This document shows, piece after piece, positions 50,770 through 60,070 of a stretch of DNA of 64,000 nucleotides. Source of the DNA: CALCKU01 sp964654665 (GTDB lineage: Bacteria; Pseudomonadota; Alphaproteobacteria; Caulobacterales; Maricaulaceae); contig CAZZKV010000003.1 of assembly GCA_964654665.1 (NCBI GenBank), positions 90,196-154,195 on the forward strand, in the 5' to 3' direction. The notes below the pieces were generated by a model. That model searched no databases and had not been told where the DNA came from. It worked only from the letters and a program-made list of their open reading frames with translations. A program made the translations under genes and the position numbers. Every line of letters begins with the position of its first letter. Position 1 is the stretch's first letter.

Positions 50770-51941
50770 TAACTCAGGTTTGGTTCTGTCGGTGAAGGTT
50801 AAAAATACTGTATATTGGAATTATATCTATTCATCAAATTGATTAAATTTTTAAGATATTTTGAAATCAGACCAGTCTGTAAGCCGTATGATACGGGCGC
50901 GGCAATCATACACTGTATCATTTTAAGAGAGACCATATTGGTACCTTATAGACACAAAACTTATTAGCTGACGGACTGAAAATCTCTGTGCGCCCCGCAG
51001 ACTTCAATCGTTTTTGAATATCAGCCATCATAAATTCTATCAATATTTCCTCAATCATGTTTCGTGTTTGTACACTGCCCTCGGTGTACGTTAATTGCCG
51101 CGCGCCGTATCGCTGCTGGCTTTTTTGCAACCTATTTCTAAGTTATTTCCAAACCAGCAAGGGTGTTTAACATGTGGTTAATATCTTTGAACGTGATGGT
51201 CATCACGTTTGTCTTTATCTGTACGTTATGTAATTTGGACTTTTAATGAAAGTGTTCGTGGGGCCTATTACATAGGTCGATATTTCGCGTCACCTCAAGC
51301 GCTATCGCGCTTCTTCACACCGTTACGGCTTTGGTAGAATATTAGGTGATGTGTCTCTCATGCAGGTGCAAAATTTGAACCTTCACCTGTTTAACCTTGG
51401 ACGGACTCATCTCGCTAAACTTTTTACGCCAGCTATAATAAGTCACATCGTTCACATCGGTTGACCGGCACACCGCGCTGACCGTTACGCCAGATGCTAG
51501 TGCAACCTCTATCTGCTGTAATAACCGGATACCGTCCCTATCCGCATTCTGCAGCCACTCATCGCTTCGTGCGGCGGCTACATGTCGATGCTATAATTCC
51601 ATTCAGCTACTCAGTAAAAGATGGGCCAGTTCTAAGGGACAAGGAAACGTTATAGGCCACAATAACAGGCCCGAACAGGACGGTATCCAACTTCGGTCAA
51701 AATTACTCAAATTTAACTTAGCAAAATTGGAGCCATCCACACAGGACATTAGCATGGCCGATCAATAGATAGAACTCGTGATGGTTAGGCCTTTTTATCA
51801 TAAAGCTGTTTAGGCATTCAAAATAATATTATCAGTTCCGCACTTTTCCCTAGGATATATGGCGGGCATCATGGCCGCGAGGGTCTTATAACTTGCGGCG
51901 CAAAGGATAATGGCAGGCTTTCCGATACGCCCCTCCTAAGC
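50770..51941. other. Long intergenic stretch with degraded mobile-element DNA
   Basis: About 1.2 kb without an intact gene. It holds an IS3 OrfA remnant (51342-51594, reverse). A perfect inverted repeat AACGTGATG/CATCACGTT lies at about 51189-51208. A reverse open frame at 50918-51130 is unrecognised and doubtful, and a possible 24-codon hydrophobic frame lies at 51172-51246. I see no promoter or tRNA. It separates core genes from the catabolic island. Confidence 0.6.
51342..51594 (-). pseudogene. IS3-family transposase OrfA remnant
   Basis: An open frame without a start codon codes for an OrfA-type helix-turn-helix: IRLLQQIEVALASGVTVSAV, then CRSTDVNDVTYYSWRKKFSE and MSPSKVKQVK. It matches the start of IS3-family OrfA proteins, then breaks off after VKVQILHL. 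No OrfB (DDE) part or clear terminal repeats were found, so this is a decayed copy. Confidence 0.75.
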
Positions 51942-53348
51942 TTAGCCTGTCCAGAACCCGTCTCTTTTCAAGCTCATCATGACCTCAACAATAGACTCTC
52001 TTAAAATCTCAACCATCCAGTCAATTTGTTCGTGGTTAAGAACAAGGGGCGGTGATAATATATTTAAATGTGCGAGAGGTCGCACTAGCAGACCTCTTTT
52101 CTCACAAGCATCTGCAATGCGGTTTCCAACCTGAGCGTCGGGATTAATCAGCTCTTTGGTTTTACGGTCGGCTACACTTTCCAGACACATCATAAAATGC
52201 GAGCCCCGCACATCACCCAAAAGTGGTAAGTCCATTAAGGTCTCTAGTTTCTTTTGGAAATACGGGCCAATATGTCTTACGTGTCCGGGAATATCCTCAC
52301 GCTCCATAATTGCAATATTGGCAAGAGCAGCGGCACAACTCACGGGGTGGCCGGAATAGGTAAAGCCGTGTGTAAACATACCGCCTTTGGATTGAGGAAT
52401 GCTAATCACGTCATATATTTCCTCAGAGAAAATAGATGCTGACAGAGGTGAATAAGCCGAAGTTAACCCTTTGGCCGCGGTAATGAAATCAGGCACAATA
52501 TCGAAGGCTGCTTCGGAGGCGAAAAAATGACCCAAACGTCCAAAGGCAGTGACGACTTCATCCGCGACATAAAGAATACCATATTCACAGCACACAGCGA
52601 GCATGCGTTTATGATAATCGGGTGGAGGCACTAAAACGCCGCCCGCGCCAATGATAGGTTCAGCAAAGAAGGCTGCAACTTTCTCAGGCCCAATCTCCTC
52701 GATTTTGGCTCTGAACTCATCGACTAAAATATCGCAATATTCACTTGCTGTCGTACCTTCGGGACGACGATACATATTCGGGGCGTTGATACGATGGATA
52801 AGCTCTGTACCGATAATATCAAATCCATCATGATCAAAGGCAACGCCCGTAAGCGACATCGCCATATAGGTCGAGCCATGATATCCATCATGACGGGTGA
52901 TAATTTGTTTTTTCTTCGGCTTGCCCAATTGATTAAAATAGAAATGGATCATCCGTACATTCGTATCGTTCGACATTGACCCGCCCGTGCCGTAAAAAAC
53001 ACGGTTCAGATTTCCGGGCGCCAACTCCGCCAGTTTAGAAGCAAGCTCTGCAGCAGGAATGGATGTATGGGCCCCAAAGGAGGAATAATAGACCATTTTC
53101 TTGGCTTGATCGGCCATAGCTTGACCGATTTCATCGCGACCATATCCGGCATTAACACACCATAACCCGGCAATGCCATCAAGATACTGGCGCCCATCCG
53201 CATCATAAACATAGGCTCCTTCGGCCTCAGCAACAACAAGCGAGCCTGTATCCTTAAACGTAGAAAAATCTGTCCAAGGATGAACATAATGGTCAATGTC
53301 TTTTTGCCATATTTTTTGCTTATCGTTAAGGATCTTCCCTGAACCCAT
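51942..53348 (-). CDS. Class III (omega) aminotransferase
   Basis: 468 residues. The PLP fold shows YVYDADGRQYLDGIAGLWCVNAGYGRDEIGQAM, GSMSNDTNVRMIHFY and HDGYHGSTYMAMSLTG. The metal/PLP acidic residue lies in LYVADEVVTAFGRLG, and the Schiff-base lysine in DFITAAKGLTSAYSPLSA. It moves an amino group from an omega-amine or amino acid to pyruvate or 2-oxoglutarate. The family label is firm, the substrate is not. It is followed upstream on the same strand by an APC permease. Confidence 0.93.
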   Translation of the reverse strand: MGSGKILNDKQKIWQKDIDHYVHPWTDFSTFKDTGSLVVAEAEGAYVYDADGRQYLDGIAGLWCVNAGYGRDEIGQAMADQAKKMVYYSSFGAHTSIPAAELASKLAELAPGNLNRVFYGTGGSMSNDTNVRMIHFYFNQLGKPKKKQIITRHDGYHGSTYMAMSLTGVAFDHDGFDIIGTELIHRINAPNMYRRPEGTTASEYCDILVDEFRAKIEEIGPEKVAAFFAEPIIGAGGVLVPPPDYHKRMLAVCCEYGILYVADEVVTAFGRLGHFFASEAAFDIVPDFITAAKGLTSAYSPLSASIFSEEIYDVISIPQSKGGMFTHGFTYSGHPVSCAAALANIAIMEREDIPGHVRHIGPYFQKKLETLMDLPLLGDVRGSHFMMCLESVADRKTKELINPDAQVGNRIADACEKRGLLVRPLAHLNILSPPLVLNHEQIDWMVEILRESIVEVMMSLKRDGFWTG

Positions 53349-53440
53349 TTATATCTCCTTGTCATATATATTAAAATTTATCACGCATCAGAATGAGGAT
53401 AAATTAGTCTATTATTATGTTATAATTCAGCCTGTTGGCC

Positions 53441-54850
53441 TTACCTGCTTTCAATCTTTTTATCGTCATCTGATATATGTTGATGAGTTATTTCCGGTGT
53501 AAACAAACCTCTCTTCATCACAAATTTAACCCAAATGGCGGCAAAAATAGCAAATATTAGAATGACAACACCAGCCGTTGCGAAAACCTGTTTTGTTAAT
53601 TCGGGTGACGGCGTGTTAAATATAGCCGCATAGGCCATACCGCCTATGCCGATAATCTGTGCCCATGGGAAAAACTTACTCCGGTAAGAGCGCTCTCTGT
53701 CAGCTTGTCTATACCGCAAAACAATCACGTCAATATGGACAATAATATAAGCCAGCAACCAGGCCATTGACGCTCCGATTAGTAATATCCCGACTTCACT
53801 GGCATCCATACCAAAGAAGACAATTGGACATATCGTCAAAAAGGCAACAAATAAAATAGCGACCCAAGGTGTCTTATACTTGGGATGAATTTTGCCAAAT
53901 ATTTTAAATATCTGGCCATTTTGTGACATACCGTAAAGCATGCGCGGAACCGCGGCAAAAGATGTGTTGGTCGTACTCGCTGTCGCTGTGATGGCGGCTA
54001 CTGTCAGCAGAATAAGGCCATTTTTACCCATTACAGCTTCAAAATAGCTTAGGTGAGGGAGCGCGTCACCGGAGAGCCGGTCCAGCGGTAAATATTTCAA
54101 AGCCCCGTAACAATAAATCACATAAAGAATAAAAATAATTGTTACCCCAACAAACATGGCGCGCGGGATGCTTTTCCTCGGCTCGCGCGTTTCTTCAATC
54201 ATAGGGCAAACAAATTCGGCTCCGACAAAACCCCAAATCGCAATGGCGATAAGGGTAAAGAGGCTTCCTCCGAGCGGGTTAGAGCCTGAAAAGTCAGTCA
54301 CAAGTTGTCCGATATGAACCGATTGTGTATGTGGTTGCCAAAACTGCCCCAAGGCTGAAAGCCCGATAAAAAACAAAACCAAAATCATAACATAAGCCAG
54401 AACGGTTTGTAGTTTTGAAAAAATATCCACCCCTAGGATATTGAGCAGGGTCAGGGCAGTAAAAATCACCCCGCCTGCCAGATATTTCGGAATGAAGGGG
54501 TATAAAGTCGTCAATAAGAGATCGACGAGAAGAAATTCGGCGGCCAGAGCAAAAACAGCGACAATCAGATAGCCTGATAGCGTGGCGACAATTGCCGGGA
54601 AATGCCCGATAGCCGCTTCGGTATAATTACTGACCGAGCCGGCCGACGGGAACATAAGCGATAATTCTGAAAAGGAGTCTACATATGATAAGGCCAGAAA
54701 ATAGGCAATAACCAAGGGAATGAAGAAGCCTAATCCACCCAAACCTACGCCTTGTAACATGATAACCATGACGCCTTGTGAGACGACAAGCCCGATGGCA
54801 ATTGCGAGCAATTGGCGAAATGTAAGAACTTTCTTCAAATTCATGTTCAC
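53441..54850 (-). CDS. APC-superfamily amino-acid/amine permease
   Basis: 469 residues with about 12 membrane spans. The first span region (LTFRQLLAIAIGLVVSQGVMVIML) contains the substrate-binding glycine-rich helix. ALSYVDSFSELSLMFPSAGSVSNYTEAAIGHFPA and IAIWGFVGAEFVCPMIEETREPRKSIPRAMFVGV follow as in APC transporters. The GTG at 54850 follows GGGGAG by 4 bases; the ATG at 54844 is an alternative. It probably takes up the substrate of the adjacent aminotransferase (same direction, 92 bp gap). Confidence 0.93.
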   Translation of the reverse strand: MNMNLKKVLTFRQLLAIAIGLVVSQGVMVIMLQGVGLGGLGFFIPLVIAYFLALSYVDSFSELSLMFPSAGSVSNYTEAAIGHFPAIVATLSGYLIVAVFALAAEFLLVDLLLTTLYPFIPKYLAGGVIFTALTLLNILGVDIFSKLQTVLAYVMILVLFFIGLSALGQFWQPHTQSVHIGQLVTDFSGSNPLGGSLFTLIAIAIWGFVGAEFVCPMIEETREPRKSIPRAMFVGVTIIFILYVIYCYGALKYLPLDRLSGDALPHLSYFEAVMGKNGLILLTVAAITATASTTNTSFAAVPRMLYGMSQNGQIFKIFGKIHPKYKTPWVAILFVAFLTICPIVFFGMDASEVGILLIGASMAWLLAYIIVHIDVIVLRYRQADRERSYRSKFFPWAQIIGIGGMAYAAIFNTPSPELTKQVFATAGVVILIFAIFAAIWVKFVMKRGLFTPEITHQHISDDDKKIESR

Positions 54851-55034
54851 AAAACTCCCCTTTTGTTAATATTAGGCCAGATGCTTCGAAGATAAATGCC
54901 TGTTTTTCTCACTTTTGATTAGGCTTAGCCTATACCACTCATCGTCAATATAAGGCTTTCAATATCTATGAAACAAATTAGTTTGTCCCGTAACCAAGCA
55001 AGTATAATCTTCCATTTTTTGTGTCATCACATTT

Positions 55035-56204
55035 ATGAAATTTAAGCCAACACATTATTCGACCACTGAATTGCTCAAAAAACTTATCGCCTTTCAAACT
55101 GTCAGTTCGCAAAGCAACCTTGAGCTTATTGATTTTATCCAAGATTACCTCTCAAGCTTTGGTATTGCGGCGGCGCGTGTTCAAAATAGTGAAAAAACCA
55201 AATCCAATCTTTACGCTACAATCGGTCCTAAAAATATACGGGGAGTCATGTTGTCGGGGCATACGGATGTCGTGCCTGTAGAGGGGCAGAATTGGTCAAA
55301 AGATCCGTTTGATATGTGGGAAGACAACGATGCCTTATTTGGACGAGGAACTGCCGATATGAAAGGCTTCATCGCTTGTGTGCTCGCCGCTATCCCCGCC
55401 CTCGTCAGCCGGCCATTAAAGCAGCCATTACATTTGGCCTTTAGCTATGATGAAGAAGTGGGGTGTTTAGGTGTGCGGGATATGATTGCCGTATTTGCCA
55501 AACATAAACTCCGGCCCTCTTTGTGCATTATTGGCGAGCCGACAATGATGGAGGTCGCAACATGCCATAAAGGCAAATGCGCTTACAGGGTAATATGCGC
55601 CGGCAAGGAAATACATTCGGGATATGCTCCAATGGGGCTCAATGCCATTCATTTGGCAACTGAATTGATAGCGGATATCAGACATATTCAATCAGAGCTT
55701 CAAACCAAGTCGGGACACAATGATAAATATGATATTCCTTATTCTACCCTACATGTCGGCATAATAAATGGAGGGACGGCCTTAAATATCGTTCCCAATA
55801 TGTGCACGTTTGATTTTGAACTGAGAAACCTAAGCTCAGATAACCAACATAAAATCATACAGACCATTAAAGACAAGGCGGATACCATTACGAGGAGATA
55901 CAAGACTGATTTTCCCGATTGCGATATCAGTTTTGAGAAGCTGGCGGATTATCCCGGACTTGATACGCCTGCTGAGGCGGAGGCCGTAACATTTGTAAAA
56001 TCTCTCGCGCAGACCAATAATCACGGCGCTATTAATTTTGGAACCGAAGGCGGTTTATTCCAGGAGGCCCTTGATATTCCGGTTATTATTTGTGGTCCCG
56101 GCAGTATCAAAGTCGCCCATAAACCGGATGAATATATTCAGAGGGCTCAATTAAAGGTTTGTGATGAATTTATGGCCCGCCTCACAGCTTATCTACACGC
56201 ATAA
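55035..56204 (+). CDS. Acetylornithine deacetylase-like metallopeptidase (M20, ArgE type)
   Basis: 389 residues. The M20 fold has the metal ligands in MLSGHTDVVPVEG (His, Asp), RGTADMKGF (Asp), FSYDEEVGCLG (Glu-Glu) and the late GPGSIKVAHKPDEYI (His). The dimerisation domain lies in the middle (HSGYAPMGLNAIHLATELI). It removes N-acyl groups from an amino acid or amine. Given its neighbours, a biosynthetic arginine role is less likely than release of an acylated catabolic substrate. It is divergent from the permease gene. Confidence 0.92.
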   Translation: MKFKPTHYSTTELLKKLIAFQTVSSQSNLELIDFIQDYLSSFGIAAARVQNSEKTKSNLYATIGPKNIRGVMLSGHTDVVPVEGQNWSKDPFDMWEDNDALFGRGTADMKGFIACVLAAIPALVSRPLKQPLHLAFSYDEEVGCLGVRDMIAVFAKHKLRPSLCIIGEPTMMEVATCHKGKCAYRVICAGKEIHSGYAPMGLNAIHLATELIADIRHIQSELQTKSGHNDKYDIPYSTLHVGIINGGTALNIVPNMCTFDFELRNLSSDNQHKIIQTIKDKADTITRRYKTDFPDCDISFEKLADYPGLDTPAEAEAVTFVKSLAQTNNHGAINFGTEGGLFQEALDIPVIICGPGSIKVAHKPDEYIQRAQLKVCDEFMARLTAYLHA

Positions 56205-56344
56205 TGCGATCTTGATTAGGGACCTTTTAAGCAAGGCTTTTTGATTCCGGATTTACATTTACGGAAATTTTCATCTAAAAGATTGATGGGACGTAACGGG
56301 CTCTAATTTACAGCTCGCTTGCCATAGCGCGATTAGGGAGAATA

Positions 56345-56767
56345 ATGCCAACACATAAACGCATTCGTATGTTTAATACGAAAGACACTTACCCCAATCA
56401 AACCCTCGACAATGATTTATGTCAGGCGGTTGTTGCTGGAAATACGGTTTATGTTCGCGGCCAAATCGGGACAGATTTTGACGGTAATCTTGTGGGGCTT
56501 GGTGATCCGGGAGCCCAAGCTGAACAGGCTATGAAAAACGTCAAGCAATTACTGGAAGAATGCGGAAGTGATCTCAGCCATATCGTCAAAACAACAACTT
56601 ATATTACGGATCCGCGTTTTCGCGAGCCTGTCTATAAAGTAATCGGAAAGTGGCTCAAAGGTGTGTTTCCTATTTCAACAGGATTGGTCGTGGCGGGGTT
56701 AGGCCAAGCGGAATGGTTGATGGAAATTGATGTTATTGCCGTCATCCCCGAAGGATATAAATCATGA
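56345..56767 (+). CDS. RidA/YjgF family deaminase
   Basis: 140 residues. Motifs: NQTLDNDLCQAVVAGNTVYVRGQIGTDFDGNLVGLGDPGAQAEQAMKNVKQLLEECG and TTTYITDPRFREPVYKVIGKWLKG, with the catalytic Arg in ITDPRFR and the Glu near the C-terminus (WLMEIDVIAVIP). It hydrolyses reactive imines or enamines. A GGGAG site lies before the ATG. The stop overlaps the start of the DUF1028 gene (ATGA), a common pairing. Confidence 0.94.
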   Translation: MPTHKRIRMFNTKDTYPNQTLDNDLCQAVVAGNTVYVRGQIGTDFDGNLVGLGDPGAQAEQAMKNVKQLLEECGSDLSHIVKTTTYITDPRFREPVYKVIGKWLKGVFPISTGLVVAGLGQAEWLMEIDVIAVIPEGYKS

Positions 56768-57441
56768 CATTTTCTATTTGCGCTGTTTGCCCCGAAACAG
56801 GGATGATTGGATTGGCGATTTCATCTTCTTCGCCGGCTGTAGCGGCGCGGTGCAGCTATGCTCGGGCAGGTGTTGGCGTTGTGGCCACGCAGAATGTGAC
56901 AGACCCAACTTTGGGCCGTCGCGGTCTTGATTTGATGGAGCATGGCGCGAGTGCGGCAGAAGCGCGGGATATTTTAGTCCGTACAACAGATTTTATAGAA
57001 TTTCGCCAACTTGCTCTTGTCGATATGCAGGGCGTCACGGCCGTATTTTCAGGTGAAAATACATTAGGTATTCATGCGACATGTGAAAAACCTTTTGTCG
57101 TTACCGCCGGCAATCTATTGGCCAATACCGATGTTCCGAAAAAAATGTCGGAAGCCTACCTTAAAACAAATAATCTGCATATGGGAGAGCGCCTTATTAA
57201 GACGATGCAGGCTGGGCTTGCGGCAGGCGGCGAAATGGGCCCCGTACATTCTGTGGGTTTGAAAGTCTATCACAAGGCCAATTGGCCAATTGCAGACCTT
57301 AGAGTAGATTGGACTGATAATGATCCAATCGGAGAGTTGGAAGTCCTTTGGGGGCATTACGCCCCGCAAATGGACGCCTATATTACACGAGCGATAAATC
57401 CGACTGACGCGCCGTCTTACGGTGTGCCGGGCGATGAGTAA
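56764..57441 (+). CDS. DUF1028 family protein (Ntn-hydrolase-like)
   Basis: 225 residues. The start TFSICAVCPETGMIGLAISSSSPAVAARCSYARAGVGVVATQNVTDPTLG is typical, followed by FVVTAGNLLANTDVPKKMSEAYL. DUF1028 proteins have an Ntn-hydrolase-like fold and often sit beside RidA and M20 peptidase genes in catabolic operons. The reaction is unknown. It is translated with RidA and lies 26 bp before the aldehyde dehydrogenase gene. Confidence 0.93.
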   Translation: MTFSICAVCPETGMIGLAISSSSPAVAARCSYARAGVGVVATQNVTDPTLGRRGLDLMEHGASAAEARDILVRTTDFIEFRQLALVDMQGVTAVFSGENTLGIHATCEKPFVVTAGNLLANTDVPKKMSEAYLKTNNLHMGERLIKTMQAGLAAGGEMGPVHSVGLKVYHKANWPIADLRVDWTDNDPIGELEVLWGHYAPQMDAYITRAINPTDAPSYGVPGDE

Positions 57442-57467
57442 TTTATGAAAAGATTGAACGGGTAGAT

Positions 57468-58958
57468 ATGTCTGAACTTACGCAAAAAGATTGGGAAATT
57501 CTGGCCCAAAAAACAACTATTCCGACGCAAGCTTTCATCAATGGGAAATCATGTGACGCCAAGTCCGGGAAAACATTTGCCTGTATAAATCCTGCAACAG
57601 ACGCTAGTCTTGGCGATATTGCCGCTTGCGATCAGGCTGATGTTAATTTAGCTGTCAGTTCTGGGCGGCGCGTCTTTGAAAAAGGAGACTGGTCGAGAGC
57701 TGACCCCAAGCATCGCAAATCTGTCCTTTTAAAGCTCTCGGAACTCATTTTAAAAAATGCTCAGGAATTAGCGATTTTAGAAAGTCAGGATATGGGTAAA
57801 GTCGCCCATGAAGCTCTTGCCATAGATGTCGGCGGCTCGGCGGCCTTTTTTCAATGGTATGCCGAGGCCATAGACAAACTCTATGATGAAATTGCCCCGA
57901 CAGGCTCTGGAAACCTTGCCATGGTCACGAAAGAACCCCTCGGGGTCATCGGCGCCGTCGTCCCGTGGAACTTCCCATTGGATATGGCAACATGGAAATG
58001 TGCTCCAGCACTCGCCGCCGGTAATAGTATCGTCCTCAAACCGGCCGAGCAATCCCCGTTGACCGCGCTCAGACTGGCCGAGTTGGCCATAGAAGCTGGA
58101 CTGCCTGAAGGCGTATTGAATGTCGTGCCGGGATTTGGCGAAACGGCAGGCAAGGCCATTGGCCTGCATAATGATATTGACGCGGTAGCCTTTACGGGGT
58201 CCACGGCGATTGGGAAATTATTCATGCAATATTCCGGACAATCCAACCTCAAGCAGATTTGGCCAGAATGCGGGGGTAAAAGCCCAAATCTTATTTTCCC
58301 TGACTGTGATGATTTGGACACTGCAGCAGATATGGCCGCCTTTGGTATCTTCTTTAATCAAGGCGAGATTTGTTCAGCCAATTCACGCCTTCTTGTCCAT
58401 AAAGATATTAAAGACGAAATGATTACGCGCTTGGTCGAACGCGCCAAAGGACGCCAACCCGGAAACCCTCTATCCCCTGATAGTCTTATGGGCGCGATGG
58501 TCGATGCCGAGCATACAAGCCGTGTTATGAAACATGTCAATCAGGCCAAAAAGGATGCTGATCTCATTGTCGGCGGAGAGCAGGTTAAAATTGATGATAA
58601 AGGGTGTTACATTCAACCGACAATTTTTGACAATGCGAGTGAAAACGCTGCGATTAACCGCGAGGAAATTTTTGGCCCTGTCTTATCCGTAACAAGTTTT
58701 GAGACCGAAGAGGACGCCATTCGCATAGCTAATGACACGCCTTATGGTCTGGCTGCCTCGGTTTGGACAAATAACCTCAACCGCGCGCACCGGGTAGCCG
58801 ATGCGCTTATGGCGGGTACTGTATCGGTTAATACTGTGGACGCGCTGAGCGCTGAAACTCCATTCGGAGGCTTTAAACAATCTGGTTTTGGCCGTGATTT
58901 GTCTTTGCATTCGCTGGATAAATATACTGCTCTGAAGACGACATGGATAAAATATTGA
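57468..58958 (+). CDS. Aldehyde dehydrogenase (PuuC-like, aminoaldehyde type)
   Basis: 496 residues. Motifs: GAVVPWNFPLDMATWKCAPALAAGNSIVLKP (cofactor site), FTGSTAIGKLFM, the general-base Glu in WPECGGKSPNLIF and the catalytic Cys in FNQGEICSANSRLLVH, ending FGGFKQSGFGRDLSLHSLDKYTALKTTWI. The pattern and length resemble gamma-glutamyl-aminobutyraldehyde dehydrogenase (PuuC). In this operon it would oxidise the aldehyde formed by deamination. It is the last gene of a four-gene forward run starting at argE-like. Confidence 0.94.
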   Translation: MSELTQKDWEILAQKTTIPTQAFINGKSCDAKSGKTFACINPATDASLGDIAACDQADVNLAVSSGRRVFEKGDWSRADPKHRKSVLLKLSELILKNAQELAILESQDMGKVAHEALAIDVGGSAAFFQWYAEAIDKLYDEIAPTGSGNLAMVTKEPLGVIGAVVPWNFPLDMATWKCAPALAAGNSIVLKPAEQSPLTALRLAELAIEAGLPEGVLNVVPGFGETAGKAIGLHNDIDAVAFTGSTAIGKLFMQYSGQSNLKQIWPECGGKSPNLIFPDCDDLDTAADMAAFGIFFNQGEICSANSRLLVHKDIKDEMITRLVERAKGRQPGNPLSPDSLMGAMVDAEHTSRVMKHVNQAKKDADLIVGGEQVKIDDKGCYIQPTIFDNASENAAINREEIFGPVLSVTSFETEEDAIRIANDTPYGLAASVWTNNLNRAHRVADALMAGTVSVNTVDALSAETPFGGFKQSGFGRDLSLHSLDKYTALKTTWIKY

Positions 58959-58973
58959 TCGCTTTACCCAATC

Positions 58974-59001
58974 AAACCATATAATTGAAATTATATGGTT
59001 T
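58974..59001. promoter_or_regulatory. Perfect 13-bp inverted repeat before the LysR gene
   Basis: The arms AAACCATATAATT (58974-58986) and AATTATATGGTTT (58989-59001) are complementary with a 2-base spacer. It lies 15 bp after the aldehyde dehydrogenase stop and 70 bp before the LysR start. It may be a protein-binding operator or an AT-rich terminator; the immediate 3' side has no good T-run, so an operator is a little more likely. Confidence 0.5.
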
Positions 59002-59070
59002 CAAATATTGATATTCTTTTTCTCCTTTAATGACTACACAATACCTTTGGTGGATAAATAAAGGGGTGAA

Positions 59071-59994
59071 ATGCGGTTCACATTACGACAGCTTGAATTT
59101 TTTGTTATGGTCGCTGAAACGGGAACGTTGACTCGCGCTAGTGAGCTTTTACGAATTTCAACCCCGTCTATATCGGCTGCCATCTCAGCCCTTGAAAAAG
59201 AATTAAAAGTTCAGCTTTTTATTCGTCATCACGCCAAAGGTGTGTCGATCACACCAGAAGGTCGGCAGGTTCTTAAAGAAGCTAAGCTTATCGTCGAACG
59301 CGCGCAGAACCTCCCGCAACTTGCCGGAGATTTAGGTGAAAAAATAAGCGGACCACTCTCTATTGGCGCGATGACAACATTAGCGGCCACGGTTGTGCCT
59401 CAACTCGCTTCAAAATTTGTAAAACAACATCCTGATATTAATTTGACTTTCGTTGAGGCGGCTCAAGACGAGTTGATGCGTAAATTATTTAACTCTGAAA
59501 TCAGTTTTGCTTTAACCTATGATATTAGCCTTCATGGCGATATGAGATTCACAAAACTCATCGATTTACCGCCTCATGTTTTACTGCCTGATAATCACCA
59601 TTTAGCAAAAGAAGAATCCATTGATTTGGCAAGTCTCGCCGATGAAGATTATGTTATGCTCGATCTGCCCTTAAGCTATGAATATTTCATATCCGTATTC
59701 AAAGCTAATGATGTCAAACCGAAAATCCGTTACAGATCGCCTAATATCGAATTTATCCGGTCAACGGTTGCCAATGGGTTTGGTTACAGCTTGATAAATA
59801 CAAAGCCAAAATCCCATTATGCATTAGATGGAAAAAAACTGCGGAGTATCCCTTTATTACATGGAGAAAAAACAGCGATTACCTTGGGGCTTGCCACTAT
59901 TCACCGACCCTATACGACACGTTTGCAAAGGTCTTTCGAGGATTTTTGCAAACAACATATCACCCAAAAAACCATTCCCGGCGCGATAATTTAG
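59071..59994 (+). CDS. LysR-family transcriptional regulator
   Basis: 307 residues. The N-terminal helix-turn-helix is RFTLRQLEFFVMVAETGTLTRASELLRISTPSISAAISALEKELKVQLFIRHHAKGVSITPEGRQVLKEAKLI. The C-terminal co-inducer-binding domain starts near GPLSIGAMTTLAATVVP. By position it probably controls the catabolic genes around it. It converges with the TonB receptor gene. Confidence 0.94.
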   Translation: MRFTLRQLEFFVMVAETGTLTRASELLRISTPSISAAISALEKELKVQLFIRHHAKGVSITPEGRQVLKEAKLIVERAQNLPQLAGDLGEKISGPLSIGAMTTLAATVVPQLASKFVKQHPDINLTFVEAAQDELMRKLFNSEISFALTYDISLHGDMRFTKLIDLPPHVLLPDNHHLAKEESIDLASLADEDYVMLDLPLSYEYFISVFKANDVKPKIRYRSPNIEFIRSTVANGFGYSLINTKPKSHYALDGKKLRSIPLLHGEKTAITLGLATIHRPYTTRLQRSFEDFCKQHITQKTIPGAII

Positions 59995-60004
59995 AACTCG
60001 TAAT

Positions 60005-60040
60005 AAAACCCCCAAAAGATATGCATTTGAGGGTTATTTT
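60005..60040. terminator. Terminator between the LysR and TonB receptor genes
   Basis: An imperfect stem pairs AAACCC-CAAA with TTTG-AGGGTT and ends in TATTTT on one side and an A-rich stretch on the other, between two convergent genes. Confidence 0.55.
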
Positions 60041-60070
60041 AACCTAAGTGATTAAATTTAATTTCAAAGA

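Noticed and set aside
50918..51130. 70-codon reverse open frame in the IS-relic zone
   Set aside because: No ribosome site, no recognisable motif and decayed surroundings; kept only as a remark.
51172..51246. 24-codon hydrophobic forward frame (MWLISLNVMVITFVFICTLC...)
   Set aside because: No good ribosome site; the hydrophobicity follows from AT-rich DNA and an inverted repeat inside it.
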